Positions 27,540 to 38,400 of a DNA stretch of 64,000 bases are shown one piece after another. The notes beneath the pieces were generated by a model. It saw only the letters and a list, made by a program, of their open reading frames with translations. It did no database searches and was not told where the DNA came from. Origin of the DNA: Aurantiochytrium sp. KH105 (lineage: Eukaryota; Sar; Bigyra; Thraustochytrida; Thraustochytriidae); contig BGKB01000156.1 in the NCBI GenBank assembly GCA_003116975.1, positions 62,001 to 126,000 of the forward strand, read 5' to 3'. A program made the position numbers and the translations under genes. Position 1 is the first letter of the stretch. The number at the start of each line of letters is the position of its first letter.

Positions 27540-30377
27540 ATGGCGAGCGAGACGGCCGAGGCGCGCGGCGCGCTCGCAGGCGCGACGATGGCAGGCGCGG
27601 GAGAGGTGCAGCGGGAGCAAGAGCAGGATCCGAGCTCGATGGACGAGCGCGTGCTGTTCACGCCGTTGTGCGGGGCGCACAACGAGGACCCGCTCGCATA
27701 CCTTTTGCAGATCGATGACACAAGGATCTTGCTGGACTGCGGATGGAACGACAACTTCGATCCAGCCATGCTCGAACCGCTGCGCGCAGTCGTGCCTACC
27801 GTGAACCTAGTTCTTGTGAGCTTTGCCGACCTCGAACACATGGGCGCTCTGCCCTATGTGCTCAAGGAGTTCAAAATGAATGAGTCGGCAGTGATTTACA
27901 TGACGAGGGCCACCAAGCAGCTTGGAGTGCAGTTCCTATATGACGCTTACATCTCACGCGCGCGCGAGAAGCCCTTTGACCTTTTCGATCTTGATGACGT
28001 CGACAGGATGGAGTCGCGCATCAAGGATATTGGTTATGAATTTCCCATCACCGTCCGCGGCAAGTCCGTGAGCCCAATCGAGATCGACGCCCTGGCTGCA
28101 GGGCGAATTCTGGGAGGTGCAATGTGGCGCATTCGCCGTGAGCCCGATGTTATACTCTACGCTGTGGACTTTAATCATGCGCGTGACAGCCATCTCGACG
28201 GCATGTTCTCCAAAATTGATCGACTCAAGCCAACGCTGATGATCACGGACGCATATAACTTTCGGCGGTCTACCCGCGATGTAAACCGACGCCGCGATGA
28301 CCTTTGGCGCAAGGTGCTTGCGGTTCTTCGACGCAACCGTAATGTGCTCATGCCCGTGGACAGCGGCGGTCGTTTGCTTGAGCTTCTCTACGTCTTGGAT
28401 TCGTACTTTACCAAGAACAAACTCACGTACCCAATCGTGCTGGTCACTTCGGTGCCCTCCGTGCTTGGTTACGCTCGCACAAATATTGAGTATATGCACA
28501 AAGATATCGGTGCCGAGTTTGAGAAAACACGGCGCAATCCCTTTGAGCTGAGCCACGTACAGGTTGTGGCGAGCGTGGAGCAGGTCCACAGCATTCGCGA
28601 TCCCAAGGTTGTCCTCGCGTCTTCGAGCTCTCTGGAGAGTGGCGCGGCGCGGGAGCTCCTTGCCCGATACGGCTCGACCGAGGGCCATATGGTGCTTTTG
28701 ACGGATCGCTCGATGGTGCCCGGGTCCCTGGCGCGTCAATTCGTGGATCACCTTCAGTCTCAGCGCACTGACCATTTGCAGGTCGCGAACCTGCGGTTCG
28801 AATTGAAAACGTCGCGATGGGAATACAAGACGGGTCAGGAGCTCGTGCGCTGGCGCATGGAACAGCGCGAGAGGGTTCAGGCGGAGATGCGGCGCAAACA
28901 TCGCGAGGAGGAGGCCAAGGCTTTGCGCGACGACATGGCCATGGATGGCATGGAGGAGGATTTGGACATTGACCGCATGATTGAGGTCGAAGGCGGAAGG
29001 GCCGGAGGTCCGGCCGATGATGATGTTCCGGCGGGCACGGACTATCCAGGTGCTCGTGGTACAGGTCTGGCCAATGGCGACGGGGCAGGGCCTAACGCGG
29101 GCCTCGGCACCCTTGCGCGACAGCAGTCGCTGCAGATGGCAGGCGATGATGCGGCGAGAACAGGTGGCGGACTTTTTGCTGTCTTTGCCAGCAGTTCTAC
29201 GGATGCAAGTCGCAGTATGTTTAGCGCATACGAGCCAGAAAGAACGAAGCGCTGGGACGAATATGGTGAGGTAATTCGCGACGAGGACTACATGATTGGT
29301 GGCGGCGGCGCAGGTGGACTCGAGGGCGGGGGCGCTGAAGGCAAGGACGGCGTGGACGGTTCTGGACTAGATGAGGACGACGATGACCTCGAGGATGACT
29401 TTGAGGATGAGGCCGAGGATGCCGCGGGCGAGACATCAGGCGCCGCGACTGGTGAAGATGGTGGACCGGAAGGCGCTCTCGTGCCCACAGGCGAGGACGG
29501 CGCAGCAGAGCCTGTTCGGAAGCGGCGCAAACGGCGACGGGAGATGGGTAATACTCTCATGGACGCCATACTTCCGCGCGAACGACGACAAAACTTGCCG
29601 CGCACATGTGTGACTGAAGACGTCCCCTTGTATTTGCGGTGCTCTTTGGCGTACGTTGACATGGAGGGTCGCGCCAGTGGCTTGGATATCATGCATGTCA
29701 TTGGCCTTCTGAAACCGACGGGGCTTCGCAAGGTCGTTGTTGTGCATGGTACAGAGGAAGACACCAAGGCGATGGTGCAACGATGCTTGGATAGCGCCAT
29801 TCAGACTGCAGTGGGCCCAGTTGTGAGTGAGACTGTCGACGTTTCGTCAGATGTGGGCATGTGGCGCGTTGAGCTGGACCGCGGGCTCTTCGACCCAACG
29901 TACCCGTTGTTCAGCGCCCCGCGTGCGTTGACCATTGGCGACTCCAAGCGGGCACGTCGAAATCGCGCCGCGACCAGCGCCGGTCCTACACGTATTGGAA
30001 TTCGTTATGTCGAGGGCGTCGTGGAGCCTCTGGACGAAACTTCGGGAGTGGACGGCGGAGCTGGGGCCTCTGCGGTAGCTGCGCTCCATGCTGGTCGGGG
30101 CCGGATGCCAGTGATTCGTCCTCTTGCGGAGCCCGAGGCGCGCTACGAGGAGCCGCAGTTCATTTTCACTTCGGTCTCCAAGTATGAGGTCTTCAAAAAA
30201 CTACAGCAATTCGAGGACGAACTACAGCCTCGCATGGTTGACAACTATATTGTTTGCAAAGATGCCGTCACGGTGCTGCTGGAGAATGGTGGGCAGCAGG
30301 TGCTCGTGGAAGGCCCCGTGTCCGCCACGTACTTTAGGGTACGCGATGTTGTGTACGGTTCTTACATTCAAGTCTAG
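27540..30377 (+). CDS. CPSF2: Cleavage and polyadenylation specificity factor subunit 2 (CPSF100)
   Basis: A 945-residue metallo-beta-lactamase/beta-CASP protein. The N-terminal lactamase-like domain (about 37-240) includes AYLLQIDDTRILLDCGWNDN and VLYAVDFNHARDSHLDG-type sequence. The beta-CASP part (about 247-407) includes NVLMPVDSGGRLLELLYVLD. The C-terminal domain ends GPVSATYFRVRDVVYGSY, as in CPSF2. Family knowledge: CPSF2 pairs with the endonuclease CPSF3 in pre-mRNA 3'-end cleavage but is inactive. Consistent with this, the HxHxDH metal site reads SFADLEH. A long acidic, Gly-rich insert (about 530-650) makes it longer than animal CPSF2 (about 780). The start at 27540 is preferred; a later ATG (MDERVLFTP) is possible. 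It converges on the TFIIA-gamma gene. Confidence 0.93.
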   Translation: MASETAEARGALAGATMAGAGEVQREQEQDPSSMDERVLFTPLCGAHNEDPLAYLLQIDDTRILLDCGWNDNFDPAMLEPLRAVVPTVNLVLVSFADLEHMGALPYVLKEFKMNESAVIYMTRATKQLGVQFLYDAYISRAREKPFDLFDLDDVDRMESRIKDIGYEFPITVRGKSVSPIEIDALAAGRILGGAMWRIRREPDVILYAVDFNHARDSHLDGMFSKIDRLKPTLMITDAYNFRRSTRDVNRRRDDLWRKVLAVLRRNRNVLMPVDSGGRLLELLYVLDSYFTKNKLTYPIVLVTSVPSVLGYARTNIEYMHKDIGAEFEKTRRNPFELSHVQVVASVEQVHSIRDPKVVLASSSSLESGAARELLARYGSTEGHMVLLTDRSMVPGSLARQFVDHLQSQRTDHLQVANLRFELKTSRWEYKTGQELVRWRMEQRERVQAEMRRKHREEEAKALRDDMAMDGMEEDLDIDRMIEVEGGRAGGPADDDVPAGTDYPGARGTGLANGDGAGPNAGLGTLARQQSLQMAGDDAARTGGGLFAVFASSSTDASRSMFSAYEPERTKRWDEYGEVIRDEDYMIGGGGAGGLEGGGAEGKDGVDGSGLDEDDDDLEDDFEDEAEDAAGETSGAATGEDGGPEGALVPTGEDGAAEPVRKRRKRRREMGNTLMDAILPRERRQNLPRTCVTEDVPLYLRCSLAYVDMEGRASGLDIMHVIGLLKPTGLRKVVVVHGTEEDTKAMVQRCLDSAIQTAVGPVVSETVDVSSDVGMWRVELDRGLFDPTYPLFSAPRALTIGDSKRARRNRAATSAGPTRIGIRYVEGVVEPLDETSGVDGGAGASAVAALHAGRGRMPVIRPLAEPEARYEEPQFIFTSVSKYEVFKKLQQFEDELQPRMVDNYIVCKDAVTVLLENGGQQVLVEGPVSATYFRVRDVVYGSYIQV

Positions 30378-30430
30378 ACAATCAATGCACGGTCGTCGGA
30401 AGTTTCCGTTGCGTATCGTCCGCTCTTTCC

Positions 30431-30439
30431 AATAAAATT
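30431..30439 (+). promoter_or_regulatory. Candidate poly(A) signal after CPSF2
   Basis: AATAAAATT lies about 54 bases past the CPSF2 stop codon, a suitable place for a polyadenylation hexamer (AATAAA). Confidence 0.4.
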
Positions 30440-30580
30440 AACAACAATACCCATCAAAGAACAATTTTCACAAACTAGGCCTACTTTACATTCCAAAAAA
30501 GTATAATCCCTGTTCAAAGGGGAGCGGCACACCCGCTTTTCTTTGTATTACAACTTTCGAAGAGACAGTTCGCCCGCTCG

Positions 30581-31093
30581 CTATTTACCAGTCCAAAGAC
30601 GCGGCGCACCAGGTTTGCTCAGCGACACGGAGGCAGCTGTCAAACCAGCCTGCGAGCATTGAAATGTACCGTGATATCTTGTTGCAAGACGCAAATCGCG
30701 CAAGTCAAAGGCAACATCATCGCCAAGAATTCGAAAGGCATGAACTTGCGCGGTAAGGTGACCTGCGGGCTTTGCCTTGCGCCGATGACCAGCAGGAGCC
30801 ACGCGCAACTTGCCAGTGCGGCGTCGCCTTCGTTTCCGCGGTCTAACGCCCTCGGCTGCGCTGGTCTCGCGGTCTTGAGCCAGGATTTCTTCGTGTATTG
30901 CCTGCGAGGCGGCTGCCTGTGCAGAAGCCTCGAACTGCGCCTCGCAGAGCGCGCGTGCTTCGGCAGAGAGGTTCTCTTGCTCCGTCAGCTCTGCGAGGGC
31001 CTGTCTGAGCGCAGCGCCCGCCACATTCCAAGCAAAGGGTCCGGCTTCTTCCGCCGAGACCGAGGTCTCGGGCTGCTGTTGCTGTTGCTGCAT
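30581..31093 (-). CDS. TOA2: TFIIA gamma-subunit-like protein
   Basis: A 170-residue protein. The N-terminal part (AGAALRQALAELTEQENLSA, then EAQFEASAQAAASQAI) matches the four-helix-bundle half of the TFIIA small subunit. The later GHLTAQVHAFRILGDDVAFD, followed by LRDLRL, matches its beta-barrel half. Family knowledge: TFIIA-gamma pairs with TFIIA-alpha/beta to stabilise TBP on promoter DNA in the nucleus. Between the halves is an unusual basic insertion (RPRKRRRRRTGK, then GHRRKAK) that looks like a nuclear-localisation signal. The insertion and a C-terminal extension make it longer than the usual 105-125 residues. The start at 31093 (MQQQQQQPET) is the first ATG in frame. It diverges from the VTC4 side. 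Confidence 0.7.
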   Translation of the reverse strand: MQQQQQQPETSVSAEEAGPFAWNVAGAALRQALAELTEQENLSAEARALCEAQFEASAQAAASQAIHEEILAQDRETSAAEGVRPRKRRRRRTGKLRVAPAGHRRKAKPAGHLTAQVHAFRILGDDVAFDLRDLRLATRYHGTFQCSQAGLTAASVSLSKPGAPRLWTGK

Positions 31094-32609
31094 CTTTCGC
31101 ACGTGACGTAACGTTCTTGCATCCAATCAAAACAACAGCTTTGCAAGCGAGCGATTCGCGGCCGCGGCCGCTGCGCATGTGTGTCTGACTCGCCCGCCGT
31201 CTTCGTCCATCCATCATCAAGCTTGACCCTGAGAGAGCCACGCGGCCCTATCTGTAACGGTAACCGACGCTTCAGCGACGTTACGGCTTCGTGCGGTTTC
31301 GCTCAAATCGAATCTAGTTGCACTTCCAAAATGCAGCAGCAGCGCACCACCACGGCAGCGGTGCGGCAGCTGCAGCTGCTGCAGAGGTCGGTCGGTGGCC
31401 CGGGCCAGCAGTCTAGGGTTGACGCAACGCGCGAGCACCACCCGCTTCGCCTCGGCGGCCCCCGCCACGACCGTCTCGCTTTCAGCCAAGGCACTGCAGC
31501 CTGGCTCATTCGGGTCAGGTCCGCGCTGCATTTCGCTCGTGATATTTTTTCCCAAGGCAGTTAGTTGGTCGCTGTCAGTCAGCAACAGCTGGCTGCTGCG
31601 GCCATGATTAGACCTTCCGTGCAGAGAATCTGGCACAAGGCAGCTGCCTACAAAGCCCCCACCGTGCACGCAGCTGCAGCAGCTGCAGCTGGCAGCAGAC
31701 ACATTCCTTCTCGCGCCCAAGCCACAGCCAGCCAGCCAGCCATTCTTTCTGCGGATTCGTCTGCAGACCAGGCGCCTCTTGTCACAATGGAGAGCAGCGC
31801 TGATAATTCTGCTGCCGAAAAGGTGCGCGCGACGGTGGGGTGACGCTGCCGCGCATCTCCGCCCGCACCGCACGGGACCCCGCACGCCGCGTCCGCCCGT
31901 GCGTCCGCGCGCCGCCGCGCGTGCGTGCATTCCTCGCCACCAGGCATGCAAGCAGCTGCAGGCCGCAGGGCGTGCCGCAGGGCGAGCGGGCGGCCCCTCT
32001 CACAGCCTGCGCCGGGCTCGAGTCTCGACCGGACCAGGGCGACGACACGGACGGCCACGGGCGCGCTCACACCGCAGAAAGCAGCCGCCGCCGCCGCCAA
32101 GATGGTCGGTCCGCGCATTTGCTGCGCTGGCGGGCTCGCTTCGCCTGCCGACGCTGACCGCGGTGGGTCCCGTCTGGGCAGCGCGGGTCGAGCCGCGGCG
32201 TGTTTGTTTGTCGTAGGGCCCATCTTGGCTTGGGCCGTGCGTGCGTGCGTGCGTGCGAGGCGAGGGATGCCGCTGCGTGGGGGGGAGGGGGCGCGCCTAG
32301 CAAGTGGAGAATGGGGGCGGGCAAGTGGACAAACAGCCGGCGGAAAGGCAAACAAACAGCCAGGCAGGCAGCCTCCCCGACCATGCCGAATGCCAGGCAG
32401 CCGAGGCAGCCGGGCTGAGCGGGGCGGCAAACCAAGATTGCAGAGCCGCACGCACGCGCGCAGAGCGGGGCAGAGCGCGGCAGAGCGGGGCAGAGCGCGG
32501 CAGAGGCGCGCACGCTCCGGGTCGAGAGCGCCGGCGACAAGGGCGCGAGCGCGCGGCGAGGCGAGGCGAGGCGAGGCGAGGCGAGCTCGCGCGCACGCGG
32601 ACAGGCACG
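31094..32609. other. Long GC-rich divergent region upstream of VTC4
   Basis: About 1.5 kb of GC-rich DNA with long open frames on both strands that translate to Ala/Arg/Pro low complexity. A single short frame (31604-31843) looks protein-like. GCGTGCGT and GGCGA/GAGGC tandem runs lie near 32238-32256 and 32555-32585, the latter just before the VTC4 start. A run of four near-identical CAGAGCG(C/G)GG units lies near 32460-32510. Confidence 0.5.
31604..31843 (+). CDS. Possible short ORF or first exon with presequence-like N-terminus
   Basis: A 79-residue frame starting MIRPSVQRIWHKAAAYKA, which is basic, amphipathic and without acidic residues, as in a mitochondrial presequence, followed by Ala/Ser-rich sequence. 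It reads to a stop at 31841, but a GTGCGC donor-like site after GCCGAAAAG (near 31820) could mark an exon end. No downstream exon was found. It has no recognisable homology and may be chance. Confidence 0.22.
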   Translation: MIRPSVQRIWHKAAAYKAPTVHAAAAAAAGSRHIPSRAQATASQPAILSADSSADQAPLVTMESSADNSAAEKVRATVG

Positions 32610-34814
32610 ATGAAGTTCGGGCAGTACCTGGAGGCGCAGCGCGTGGAGGGCTGGGAGGCGCACTACCTGGACTACCGCAAGCTCAAGTCCATGATCAAGG
32701 CGCTGGCAGAGGTGGAGTCTACCGGCATGGACGTGGACGTGGGCAAGTCCGGCTACGGCGAACGTGTGACCTCGCTGAGCACCGTCCCCAACCAGCAGGC
32801 GCACGGCAAGTTTGAGGGCAAGGACATCTCTGAAGCCGACTTCTTTACGGAGCTCGAGGCGGAGATGAAAAAAATCGACGACTTCACCCACGGTGAGCTC
32901 CAGGGCATCAAGAAGAAGACCGACACGCTCGAGTCCCGCGTCGGCGTCGACTCAGACCTCTCGAAACTCAGCGATACTGACCGCAAGGAATGCCTCGAGC
33001 TGGCGCGCACCCTCGGTGACGACTTTTTGCGCATCGAAAAATTTGCTAACCTCAACTTCCTCGGCTTCCACAAGATCTTGAAAAAGCACGACAAGCAGCT
33101 GCCCACGCCGTGCCGGAGGTTCTACCTGACGCGCCTTCACAACCAGCGGTGGGTCAAGCACGATTACAGCAAGGTCTTTGTCTTTCTGAGCCAAATTCAC
33201 GCGCGTCTGCGCGGAGACCAGTCCGGCAAGAACGAGGGCACCACGGCGCAGAACTTTGTTCGCAGCACCACAAAGTATTGGGTCCGCACGGAGGACATCT
33301 CCAAGGTTAAGCATATTGTCCTGCAGCACCTTCCCGTCTTCCAGCACAACCTCGACGACCTCCAGGGTGACTCCCAGTTCTGCTCGTCCGTCTACTTTGA
33401 CAACACGCAACTCGAGCTCTACCACGGCCGTCTCGACAAAACACCCAACGCCATTGCCATTCGCTTCCGCTGGTACGCGACCCCGGAGCCCGACCTCGTC
33501 TTTGTGGAGCGCAAGACCCACCGCGACTCGTGGACCGGCGATGTCTCCGTGAAGGAGCGCTTCACCTTGCGCGAGCACGAGGTCATGCCCTTTTTGCGTG
33601 GCGAGTTCACCGTCGACGACAAGATGGCCCAGATGCGCGCCAAGAACTCTTCGGAGGCCGACATGGCGAATGTCCGCCGTCTCTTCACCGAAATCTACCA
33701 GCAGATCGACTCCAAGCAGCTGCGCCCTACCATGCGCACCGTCTACAACCGTGTTGCCTACCAGATTCCCTTTGACGCCACGGTCCGCATCTCGCTCGAC
33801 ACGAACCTTACCATGATCAGCGAAAACCCCAAGGTGGGCCCTGACTGTGCCACCGAGAAGCGTTGGTACCGCAACCCCAACCTCGTGCTCCCGCCGACCG
33901 AGTACACTGTCTTCCCGCACTCTGTTCTCGAGGTCAAGCTGTCCCTCAAGGAGGGCGAGGAGGCACCCGCCTGGGTCTCGGACCTCATCGAGTCCGGTCT
34001 CTGCACCCGCGTTGCCAAGTTCTCCAAGTTCGTGCATGGTGTTGCCACCCTTCTTTCCGAGGAGGTCCAAGCTGTGCCTTACTGGGTCGACGATGAGTCG
34101 ATTCGCCCCTCCATGCTTCGTTCCCAGCCTGTGCAGAAGCGCCGCAGTCTGCTCGATGAGGGCCATGGCGGCTCCTCCTCGGCCAAGTACCCGTTCGCCT
34201 TTGGCCCGGCCGCGCCCATTCAGCTGATGGAGCGCAAGGCATCAGTCATCGGCAAGTCCCAAAAGGGCTATGGAACGCTCAACCCATCAGAACACCATCC
34301 TCTCAGCGGTCGTGGCGAGCCCGACGATGATTTCGTCTTTGTCCCGCACCGCCCGGATGGCTTCATTTCGTGGATCCTTAGCCCTTGCTTCGGCTCTTCG
34401 AACTCTGCGAATACGTCCAAGCCACGCAAGCTTCCCACCAAGGTTGAGCCCAAGGTCTTCTTTGCCAACGAACGCACCCTCCTCAACTGGCTCTCTATGG
34501 CTATTACTATGGGCTCGATTAGCGCTGCTCTTCTTGGCTTTGGAGGTGGTTCCACCTCGGCCCCGCCAGGCGCTGACACGAACTCGATTGGTCACGAAGG
34601 CTCTCGCATCATTGGCATGCTTCTCCTTCCTGTCGCTATCGTCTTCATCGCCTACGCGCTCGCCACCTATTACTGGCGCGGCAAGAACCTGCATGCTCGC
34701 CAGGGTGAGTTCCACGACGAAGTTGGCCCGTTCCTTCTCGGCATTGTGCTCATGATTTCCCTCTCGACCATCTTCTTCCTTTACCTCTTTGAGGGGGCTA
34801 CGATTCGCGTCTAA
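32610..34814 (+). CDS. VTC4: VTC4-type polyphosphate polymerase (SPX-VTC-DUF202)
   Basis: A 734-residue protein with the full VTC4 layout. The N-terminal SPX domain (about 1-165) shows MKFGQYLEAQRVEGWEAHYL at its start and NFLGFHKILKKHDK later. The catalytic tunnel domain (about 230-520) has SVYFDNTQLELYHGRL, IRFRWYATPEP and FVERKTHRDSWTGD, the basic phosphate-lining segments of VTC4. Three transmembrane helices (about 625-730, LLNWLSMAITMGSISAALLG and later) form the VTC1-like anchor. Family knowledge: the VTC complex makes polyphosphate from ATP and threads it into the vacuole or acidocalcisome, with SPX sensing inositol pyrophosphates. Length and motifs fit catalytic VTC4 rather than accessory VTC2/3. 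The start at 32610 is fixed by the SPX motif. Unspliced. Confidence 0.95.
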   Translation: MKFGQYLEAQRVEGWEAHYLDYRKLKSMIKALAEVESTGMDVDVGKSGYGERVTSLSTVPNQQAHGKFEGKDISEADFFTELEAEMKKIDDFTHGELQGIKKKTDTLESRVGVDSDLSKLSDTDRKECLELARTLGDDFLRIEKFANLNFLGFHKILKKHDKQLPTPCRRFYLTRLHNQRWVKHDYSKVFVFLSQIHARLRGDQSGKNEGTTAQNFVRSTTKYWVRTEDISKVKHIVLQHLPVFQHNLDDLQGDSQFCSSVYFDNTQLELYHGRLDKTPNAIAIRFRWYATPEPDLVFVERKTHRDSWTGDVSVKERFTLREHEVMPFLRGEFTVDDKMAQMRAKNSSEADMANVRRLFTEIYQQIDSKQLRPTMRTVYNRVAYQIPFDATVRISLDTNLTMISENPKVGPDCATEKRWYRNPNLVLPPTEYTVFPHSVLEVKLSLKEGEEAPAWVSDLIESGLCTRVAKFSKFVHGVATLLSEEVQAVPYWVDDESIRPSMLRSQPVQKRRSLLDEGHGGSSSAKYPFAFGPAAPIQLMERKASVIGKSQKGYGTLNPSEHHPLSGRGEPDDDFVFVPHRPDGFISWILSPCFGSSNSANTSKPRKLPTKVEPKVFFANERTLLNWLSMAITMGSISAALLGFGGGSTSAPPGADTNSIGHEGSRIIGMLLLPVAIVFIAYALATYYWRGKNLHARQGEFHDEVGPFLLGIVLMISLSTIFFLYLFEGATIRV

Positions 34815-35423
34815 TTCTAGGTTTCTCTTCTCCTTTCTTCTCGGATCCTCTATCTGTCACGCCTGGGACTGACTGACACCGCACGAGACGAGTTTGTGTG
34901 AAGCGAAGGGCCGGGTCAAGCTCATCAAGGGTTGGGAGCGCGTGCATAGGGTGCGCTGCCAACTTCAAGTCTATTTCCCTTTCGGCTATCCCGCTCGATC
35001 GTTCCAATGTTGTTAATGGACACACTGCCGACCTTCTCTTCTCACTTTCTCTCTCAAAGTACTCTGAGTTCGAAACATTGAGCCACATATCTTGGTTCGT
35101 GCTCACCATAACTAGTAGCGTTTTCACCATTTTCTCTCCATTGCCTACTTTTTCTTCTTACCTGATGGTGAGTGCTGAGGTCCATGGTTGCAATCATTCG
35201 ATCCACAGTGTGTTGTCTTGGTTCGCCTTGCAGAAGGCCTATCTGCGAGCCCAGCCTTGCAAATCAGTTGTCCGTTGGGTAGCGTAAAAAAAAATCTCCT
35301 GTCACACTAACAACTCGAACAGACAGAAGCGGTAGCCCCTTGCCCGGCCTTTGCACGAAGTAGCAGCCCCTTTCCTGCTCAAGCCCAAGCAAATCATCCG
35401 GGCGACTCGGGGCCCCCGAGGCC
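34815..35423. other. Intergenic region between two co-directional genes
   Basis: The 609 bases between VTC4 and the EF-hand/WW gene hold no supported gene. The first half is pyrimidine-rich (3' UTR-like). An A8 run and GC-rich leader precede the next start. Confidence 0.55.
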
Positions 35424-38400
35424 ATGGCTGACGCCAAGGCAGATTCGTGCAAGGCGCAGCCAGCTGGGTCGGGTCTGTCTCCTCTAGCGACACGAGCCTC
35501 GTATCTGGTGCTTAAAAAGACGCACGTTATTCCCGTCGCTAAATGCGACGGCGGAGCGCCTTCGAACCAGTTCGAGGAGAAAGTCTCGGGCTTCTCAGGC
35601 TTGCCTGTACTTGTAGACCGTGTCCGAACGCCACGCGAAGCGAACGCGAGCTCTCCCCAAAAGAAATGGCAGAAAAGACAGCCCGGTCACGAGCTACAAG
35701 GCGCAATCCGAAGAGACTTGAGACGACTACGTGTGGCTCGTGCCCAAGCAGGGTTTTTGCGAGACCGTAGATTCCAGCGACAAAAAGATCGCGCGGCCAT
35801 ATGGCGCGATGCAAGCCGGAAGAAGTGGCCCGCCGTACAATTTCTCCACGAACTTCGCAGCGCACCAGAGCATCGTTTTGCGCCTCCGCTCGATGTCGCT
35901 TTCTCCAAAGCCATGCCGTATTTTCAGGTCAACATGCGGGTTCTACGCAGTGCCTTTGTGGAGAACTTTGCCTTGGACAGAGAGCAACGTCAGCGGGCCG
36001 TCGAGGCCATCGAATTGTGTTTTTCAGCCCTCGACGATGATGGGGACGCCCTTATCGACTGGCGCGAGCTTCTTTGCCACCTTGAAGTCCTCTACATGCC
36101 GCGGCGCCTTCTACGCGAGCGTTTCCGGGCCATGTTTCGCACCCTCACCGACCACCGCCACTTGCTTTCGCTCGACCGACTTTGGTCTCTTCTGTGCACC
36201 TTTGCCTTGCCGCATCAACGCGAGCTCCTCGCTGGCACAAGCTGGCCAGTGATGGCCAGCTTTGTCAGATGCGAGGCGCCTGTTGTGGTCCTTGATGATG
36301 CCGATGCTTGTCGAATGCTCGATCTTTTGCGCATCCACCATCGCCGAGGCTGGGCACATCGTAAGGAGGATGCCCTCGATGTACGCGTGTACGCTGATGC
36401 GCTTGGGGCTCCCCAGGAAGACAATCAAGGTAATGTTGTTCCACGTACAGCAAAAGATCACGAGTCAGATCTGGCCATTAACACAAATCGGCTCGTGTCA
36501 AAGCCCAACGCTGCGGAAAGAGCTTGGATTGAAACCGCTCTCGACGTTCAAGTTGATGAAGAGGCAGCCCTGCAGGCTGTGTTTGCAACCCCAAGAACCT
36601 TGAAGGCCTTGGGAGGCAGTAGTAGCAGCAGCATCGGTGGCGGCGGCGGCGGCGAGAATGGCGGCCGCAGTAGCAGCAACGTTAGCCGCGAACTCAGCGC
36701 AGAATCCTATACTCTTCGCGCTTTGCTGCAAAAATTGTCCTGGGATCGTCTTGCGCCCGAAACGCGGGTTCGTATTCGTGCTGAGCGTGTCGACGAAACG
36801 TATGCTGCCTTCGAACGCATCAATACAAAGCTTCGCTGGGCGGAGGCACGGGACTTTTGGAAACGTGTTGTCTGCCCTCATGTGCTCCAGACGCGCTTCG
36901 AGAGATGGAGAGCCGTCGCCGTGCTCTCGATTCATAAAAAGCAAGGAGCGGCCTTTGCCATGTTCCGAAGGAAACGCATGGCGATGCAGCAACTTGGCAT
37001 TCATGCCGAGCGCAGGAAATATCACAGATGGCGAAAAGCAGTTGCAGACCGCTTCTCGCGCCGCGTCCACTTGGGCGAGGCCATGCGGCTTTGGAAGGAT
37101 GCACATTCGCGCGAGCTCCGTTTCCAAAAGATTCAGATCGCCAAGGCAAAGCGGCTCTACAGCAGCTGGCAGCTCGAACGCATCTTCCATGTTTGGCATC
37201 GTGAGGCCCACACGCGGCGGCGCTTTCGACGAATCCGAGGAATCTGGCAGCGTCGACTCGTGGCAAGAGTCTTTGGAACCTGGAGTGGCAACGTCCGCAC
37301 GCTCGTGGAAAAGAGGCAGTTCGAAGAGGATCGCTCGCGCGTACGGCAGCAAATACTCGAGGATGAGTTTGCTGCAGTGGACCAAAAGATCGCTGAGTTG
37401 CGTGCGCAGGAGGCTGCAGAGGAAAAAGAGCGTCAAGAGGAGCTTGAACGCGAGCGTCTTGCTGCGATTGCAGAGGAGCAGCGCTGGGAGCGCGAGCGAG
37501 AGCGCGCCTTTGCCGGCTATGAGCGTAGAACAGTTCTTAAGCGCCAAGAGGATCGACGGGCATCCCACAAGATGTCAATTCTCCGTCGCGAGGAAAGAAC
37601 CATTGAAAGAACCTTTGAGGCTGTCATGGAGAAGGCAATGGAGGACGCAAAGCGCGAAGCAGAAACCTTTGCGCGGACGCACGCTGGCAAGGAGCAACTC
37701 ATGCGTGATGCAGAGACGATTCAGAACGACGCCGACCGCCTCGCGCGCACAAAAGGCGGCGCTGCGGGAGCTCCCGAGAACGAAGATGGCGCAGAGTGGA
37801 AGAAAATGTACGATCCAGTCTTTCAATCTTACTTCTTTTACAATCCAGAGACGGGAGAAAAAGTGACAGCCTCAGCTCTTTCCATTGATGAGGCCATGAG
37901 CATTGCACGCACAAACTATGTCTCGACAATGGTCCAGGCCGCCAAGGAAGAGGTCGAGCGTCTCAAGGACGCTGAAATCCACCAAAAGCGTCTCATCTGG
38001 GCGGGCCGCAAGGTGCAGGCTGCTTGGCGAGTCCGAAAGGCGCGCATGGCTGTGCACGATATGATCCGTGCAGTCTACATCAAGCGCGTCGATCCGTACA
38101 CTGGCACCATGTACTACTACAACACGCAGACGCGCAAATCGGCATGGACGAAGCCACTCAATCTTGGGCCTAAAAAAGACTTGCGCCCACCAGAGTGGGT
38201 CGTTCGCTGTGATGGGGACGGCCAATGGAGCTACCAGAACAACGTCACGCCCTGGACGAGCGGCGTTGAAAAGCCGGCAGGTTTTCTACCTTGTCTCACC
38301 TGTAGCCTGCAGCTCGCTACGATACGCTGCAACACATGCGAGCACCACTTTTGTCTCGACTGTTTTGAGGCAGCACATCCGCTGCCCGTATCGCACGTCA

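Noticed and set aside
31648-32451. A 267-codon minus-strand frame upstream of VTC4
   Set aside because: Composition is Ala/Arg/Pro low complexity with no motif.
32952-34166. A 404-codon antisense frame across VTC4
   Set aside because: It is a shadow of the conserved VTC4 coding sequence and has no family motifs of its own.
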